Shown here: in pieces, positions 60,151 to 64,000 of the stretch | Layout of the letters: each line of letters opens with the position of its first letter | How positions within the stretch are numbered: position 1 is the stretch's first letter | Assembly (NCBI RefSeq): GCF_037392515.1 | Contig: NC_090280.1 | Location: 29,641,118-29,705,117, forward strand | Direction: 5' to 3' | DNA from: Haliotis asinina | Taxonomy: Eukaryota; Mollusca; Gastropoda; Lepetellida; Haliotidae | Length of the DNA stretch: 64,000 bases | The notes under the pieces: generated by a model | The model's database searches: none | Seen by the model: only the letters and a program-made list of their open reading frames with translations | Told to the model about the DNA's origin: nothing | Position numbers and translations under genes: made by a program

Positions 60151-60751
60151 GTGAGATGAATAACATGACAGTTTATTTGTCTCCACTGAGATGCATTTTA
60201 TACTTCACTGCAAGTATAGCAATGTTTATAAGCCTTGTAAATTACGAAAAATGCGATATCTGTATATACGTTTGTTTTAGTGATGGAGTGAGGTTAATTT
60301 TACACCGCTTTCAGCAATATTACAATATTACTGCAATTTCACTATGGGGGAAAATGGGTTTCATTGTATCAATCAATGTGTGTGTGCGTGCGTGCGTGCG
60401 GGCGGGCGTGCGGGCGTTCGTGTGTGTGTGTGTGTGTGTTGGTGGGGGGGGGGGGGGAGGGGAGGGAGTCCAATCCAAGATTTTCAGTTATGCAAGACTT
60501 TATAGTTAAATATACAGTTTCAAATTATGTCATACTGGTAGGTTTATTCCGGAACGTTGGACAAACTGAGAAATATAACTACATGAATGTTGAGGGTTTT
60601 TTCGGGTACAGCAAGTATAACTGCAAACTGCACTGTATCAAATACCTTTTTGCCTTTTCAAAAACAGCCCATCTCAAGCGCAGTAATAAACTTCGTTCTA
60701 TTTTGCTAACTCTACACCTGGTTGATGTTGAAGGAATATTGTTTCAATCAG
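60151..60751 (+). other. Gene B intron 2
   Basis: 601 nt, against 21,605 nt in gene A. It holds a (TG)n and poly-G tract at about 60376-60460. The acceptor is tgtttcaatcag at 60751. A long frame that runs in from 60364 is open through this intron by chance; it is not coding. Confidence 0.75.
60376..60462 (+). repeat. (TG)n / (GC-TG)n / poly-G simple repeat
   Basis: Alternating tgtgtg, tgcgtgcg and a G run of about 13 in gene B intron 2. A purine-pyrimidine alternating tract of this type may form Z-DNA; the G run follows directly. Confidence 0.9.
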
Positions 60752-62202
60752 GTACACATTGGCCCAAGTGGATGGACAGATCTCAACATCAGGGCCAGTT
60801 TCCAAACAACCTGGACGCTGCATCAGAGTTTGTGTCGCTGATGGTTCAGAGTGCCAAGGACTACACAAATGGACACATCCCACACATATTTGAAGTCATC
60901 AACGAACCAAATACTGACTGGCAATTCCTGTCTGACCAGACTGTTGTTGATTTCCACCGCATCGTTGCCCAAAAGCTGAAGTCACGCTTTGGGATGAAGG
61001 TCGGAGGTCCCACATATTCTGGATACCGCCTTCAGATGGGCGATATGGACAATTTCCGTTTGTGGAAGAAAACGGCCGAGTTTTTGGACATGTCTTTGGA
61101 TCATCTGGACTTCTTCTCATTCCATGCTTACAATGAACTGCGAGTTTCTGGGGGAAATCACATCTTCACTGGCTTCAACGAGGCTCGATTCGTTGCTGCG
61201 GTTGACATGATAGAAAATTATTCGCATATCAAGAAGGGTAAAAATGTTCCCATCATTATCAGTGAGTATGGAAGGGATCGAGTTATGGGCATAGACAAAT
61301 GGTCCCCCAGTGGCTTGATAGATTTTGCAACCATATACCAACCAAATGGGTACATGTTCACCTTCCTTAACCTTAGAGAGTTTATAGATAGGGCCATTGT
61401 GTTTATATTGTCCAATGAACAACGTCCTGGACACAACAGCCTCAACTGGTCCTTGTTTACTCAGAATGGTCAAGAGACTGAAATGACCAAATTCTTCAAG
61501 TTCTGGAACTACATGTATAATAATCAGAAGTTCCTTAGGGTCACCAGCCAGTACTCGGGATGGCAGAGACAGGTTGCTTCCCTGGCTCTGGCTGATCCAA
61601 ACAACAATGAGATGACGATCCTTCTCCACAACTATGGCACATCATCACAGAAGGTCAGCCTGGATTTTAAGAACGGGTGGATTAATCCAACATCTGGTGA
61701 ATCAACTTGTATTCAGTATGAAAAAGGTAAGCCAGCAATGCATTCGAATGTCCATTTTTCCACCAGCGGGACGGTTAGCCTCCCTGAGGAATCTACCTGC
61801 TTATATAAGTTCAAAACTAGCTACAACTTCGGAGGCGTGAGGACCAACAATGAAAACACATACTATGGCAAGAACATGATAATCCCCATCAGCAACGGCC
61901 AGGCACAGACCACAATCAGTGTACCAAGCTCTGGCTACCATTCTGCGCTGTTGAGAGTTGGGGTGACTCGCAATAAGAACACAAATGGCAAACCACTCAG
62001 TGTCACGTTCAATGGGTTCAAACTACCATCCACATACATGCTGTTCGATACTGATAGCCCTGACGCTAAAACGCAGTGGCAGGTTTGGGAGTTCTGGGTT
62101 CCTGAAGGTCGGGTACAGTCAATAAACACTGTCTCCATGACATTTGCTGGGAACGGAGGACACGTGACGTCTGTGGCACTGGTCGCAGGGAAACTTCAAT
62201 AA
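60752..62202 (+). CDS. Gene B exon 3: catalytic part of GH86-like glycoside hydrolase
   Basis: It encodes residues 129-611 (G)THWPKWMDRSQHQGQFPNN... to GGHVTSVALVAGKLQ. The acid/base Glu lies in HIFEVINEPN at about residue 180, and the nucleophile Glu in PIIISEYGRD at about 300, the usual clan GH-A order. Conserved neighbours are DHLDFFSFHAYNE and YMFTFLNLREF. The C-terminal beta-rich region has NENTYYGKNMIIPISNG, as in gene A. By eye about two thirds of residues match gene A over the whole length. Family GH86-like is inferred from the motifs; agarose or porphyran are possible substrates, not proved. The TAA stop lies inside an AATAAA (62198-62203), which may be a polyadenylation signal. Confidence 0.88.
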
Positions 62203-62339
62203 AACATTTATCATATCCGTGTAGCTTTTGTTTATATATATATCGTAAAAGGTTGGACCCGTACTGAAGCCGTTGAAGTATATATATATATATGAGCGAT
62301 CCAGTTTGTGTCCATGCTAGTAGAGACGTGTGAAGAACC

Positions 62340-62525
62340 AGGCTGGAAATGGTCTTTACCTTGTTGTAAGAGCTGACTGATCGTGTGAACAGGCTCACTT
62401 ACAAGGTTGGCCACATTTTCGCATCCGAAGACCGATGTTCATGCCTTTAGGATATCTGGTCCAGATTCGACTAACTACACAGCGCCGCCATATATCTGGA
62501 ACAGTGTTAAAACTAAACTCATCCA
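62340..62525 (+). mobile_element. SINE remnant
   Basis: + strand piece of the LINE-ended SINE: cgaagaccgatgttcatgcc, tatctggtccagattcgact, and an end block gccatatatctggaacagtg with aaactaaactcatcc. The head is too diverged to place. Confidence 0.65.
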
Positions 62526-62562
62526 CACATTGGTGGTGAAGTTCACACGGTCTCCAGTATGG

Positions 62563-62695
62563 TGGAGTGGTCGGGTAGCCTAGTGGTTAAACCGTCCGCT
62601 CGCCACGTTCGATTCCCCACGTGGGTACAATGTGTGAAGCCCATTTCAGGTATCCTCGGTGTGATGTTCTTGGAATATTGCTTCAGAATTCCCTC
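62563..62695 (+). mobile_element. tRNA-derived SINE, 3' truncated
   Basis: The head has an A-box-like tagcctagtgg and a B box cgttcgattcc; the body has gggtacaatgtgtgaagccc and ggtgtgatgttcttggaata. It ends before a (CTCA)n tail. About 15 nt of the head before the B box are missing. It is the same family as the minus-strand copy at 252-420 upstream of gene A. Confidence 0.8.
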
Positions 62696-62891
62696 CCTCA
62701 TTCTCCTGCTAGTACCCAGCTTAAAATTATACACAAAATCGGAGATGTAATTTATGGAATATTTAGAAATGGTGCGAATCCTGAGACATGCTACAGATTG
62801 TGACCAGTTGTATATAATCTCCACTTTCCACTGTTATTCGTGCAGCCCTCAAATTTACACAGCTGAAAATAGGACGTAGTTCATGAACATT

Positions 62892-63430
62892 TCATGCTCG
62901 AAGCACAGTCCAAGGGTTCACTGACTTGCTTATATAGATATATAGATATGTTTCGAGTCTGGATTTAAACAGAGAGAAAGTGTCACAGTCTTTAATGTGT
63001 GTTGGGTTCCACTCAGTCGCGGTTGCAAATGAAAAGGATCTATGTCCATAGGAAACTGTTTTGGTAACTGGGGAAGTCAGCAAATGTTTGGACTCTGATC
63101 TCAAAGATCGAGCCGGGATGTATGGTACGATACAGCCACGGAGATACTCGAGAGCATCCCCCGACAGACACTGGTACACGAATCCTATTCAGCACAGGGT
63201 CTTATAGCTTATCCTTTGTTGTACCGGAAGCCAGTGAAGGGTGCGAAGGACAGGGGATATGTGTTCATACGTCCTAAAACAAGACACGATCCTGGCAGCC
63301 GCGTTGTCGAAATATGCCCGATATGTCGAAAGAACCCACTTCGGCCGAACTGGGCATTCAGTAGGATGCGTAACAGGATTTCCATAAAATCAGGCAAAAC
63401 AGAAAATATACGAATAGCTGCTGAAAGCAA
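62892..63430 (-). pseudogene. Degraded C-terminal fragment of a different LINE ORF2
   Basis: Minus strand: VYQCLSGDALEYLRGCIVPY, then KTVSYGHRSFSFATATEWNP and SLFKSRLETYLY. This is the closing pattern seen at the end of CR1/L2/Rex-type ORF2 proteins (YKCL.G.AP.YL ... GDRSFS.AAP..WN.LP ... FK..LKT.LF). Upstream, in other frames, LPGSCLVL and APFTGFRYNKG fit the residues before it. It is unlike the (CTCA)n LINE family and is broken by stops. Confidence 0.65.
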
Positions 63431-63499
63431 TAGATCAAACTATACAAGGCAATTAGGTCGCTCGGCCAGGTATGACGACGGAAAGCCAACTAACCTAGC

Positions 63500-64000
63500 A
63501 TGAAATGCATGCACTGCCTAATGGCACAAGGGGTCATCTCAAAGATGTTTTTGTCTCATCTATCGATTAAGATTTTCCGTGCCTTTCTTTCATGAATGTA
63601 TGTTAAGATATGTAAAAGAGTATGATACCTGATACCCACAGAAAAGCATCGTTTTAAATGTCTCAAAATATATAGGTGGCATGACCACCCGAAGATCGAC
63701 AGGACTGGATATTGTTATATATGTTAGCGCATGCCGTGTACTTCCTTACTTGAATTCCCCTATAGGATTATCATATCTTAGCTGATATCTCTATCCCTCA
63801 GTCCGACCATCGTCCTGTTTCTCTTTACAGCAGTAGTGAGCTCAGTGGTAGCTACATCCTTCATAGTTTCAGCATTAAAGTTAATATTGTTACGTCAGCT
63901 ATACGTTATAATGAAGATAAGTCTAATTTCAAAATTTAAAATTGAATTGAATGTTATCACATACCAATTTGCATAAAGTCATGTCCTTTTCCAAATAAGT
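63500..64000. other. Right end of window, nothing recognised
   Basis: AT-rich sequence with no supported frame or repeat. Confidence 0.4.

Noticed and set aside
60364..60751. N-terminal extension of gene B from 60364
   Set aside because: It reads through the simple repeat of intron 2; exons 1 and 2 with a signal peptide supply the true N-terminus.
62565..62824. Short frames near 62.6 kb
   Set aside because: They read through the tRNA-derived SINE on both strands.

Overview
This is eukaryotic, almost certainly animal, genomic DNA. It has split genes with GT..AG introns, TATA promoters, non-LTR retrotransposons, SINEs and a large satellite array. The short repeats ending in (CTCA)n, with a body around 'gctggaatattgct', match my memory of short interspersed repeats in abalone (Haliotis) and related vetigastropod snails. 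I therefore infer a marine gastropod; no host gene here proves the species.

Two paralogous host genes on the + strand frame the window. Gene A (exons 642-869, 2861-3005, 24611-26076) and gene B (exons 58313-58552, 60006-60150, 60752-62202) each encode a secreted glycoside hydrolase of about 612 residues. Both look like clan GH-A, most like the GH86 agarase/porphyranase group. Intron positions and phases are the same (phase 0, then phase 1), exon 2 is 145 nt in both, and both genes have a TATA box 40-50 nt before the ATG. They are an old tandem duplication of what may be a seaweed-polysaccharide enzyme gene.

The most striking feature is 2946-24311: 21.4 kb made of 264 tandem copies of an 81-bp unit. 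The unit is the last 60 nt of gene A exon 2 plus the first 21 nt of its intron. Intron 2 of gene A is therefore an array of more than 250 extra copies of its own 5' splice site, each with a piece of exon before it. Only the first donor gives a usable mRNA, because every read-through meets TAA two codons later. The array has a nine-unit (729 bp) higher-order repeat and larger internal duplications, so it is homogenised.

From about 26.5 to 56.6 kb lies a nest of five copies (here A to E) of one family of roughly 6.1-kb non-LTR retrotransposons. Each has ORF1 with three zinc knuckles and ORF2 with AP endonuclease, reverse transcriptase and RNase H, and each ends in (CTCA)n. Element A (minus strand) was split by B and then by C; element D (minus strand) was split by E. 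Target-site duplications prove the order. All copies are broken; E is the closest to intact. A SINE family shares both its head and its tail with this LINE. The overlap between ORF1 and ORF2 is ATGA in two copies but ATAG, with no ATG, in three.

The rest holds a Tc1-like transposase remnant, tRNA-derived SINEs outside both genes, SINE copies around gene B, a (GTGA)n microsatellite, a G/T-rich tract, a truncated LINE tail inside gene B and a decayed fragment of another LINE near the right end. Left without identification are 870-1547, 42831-43793, 57021-57777 and 63500-64000.
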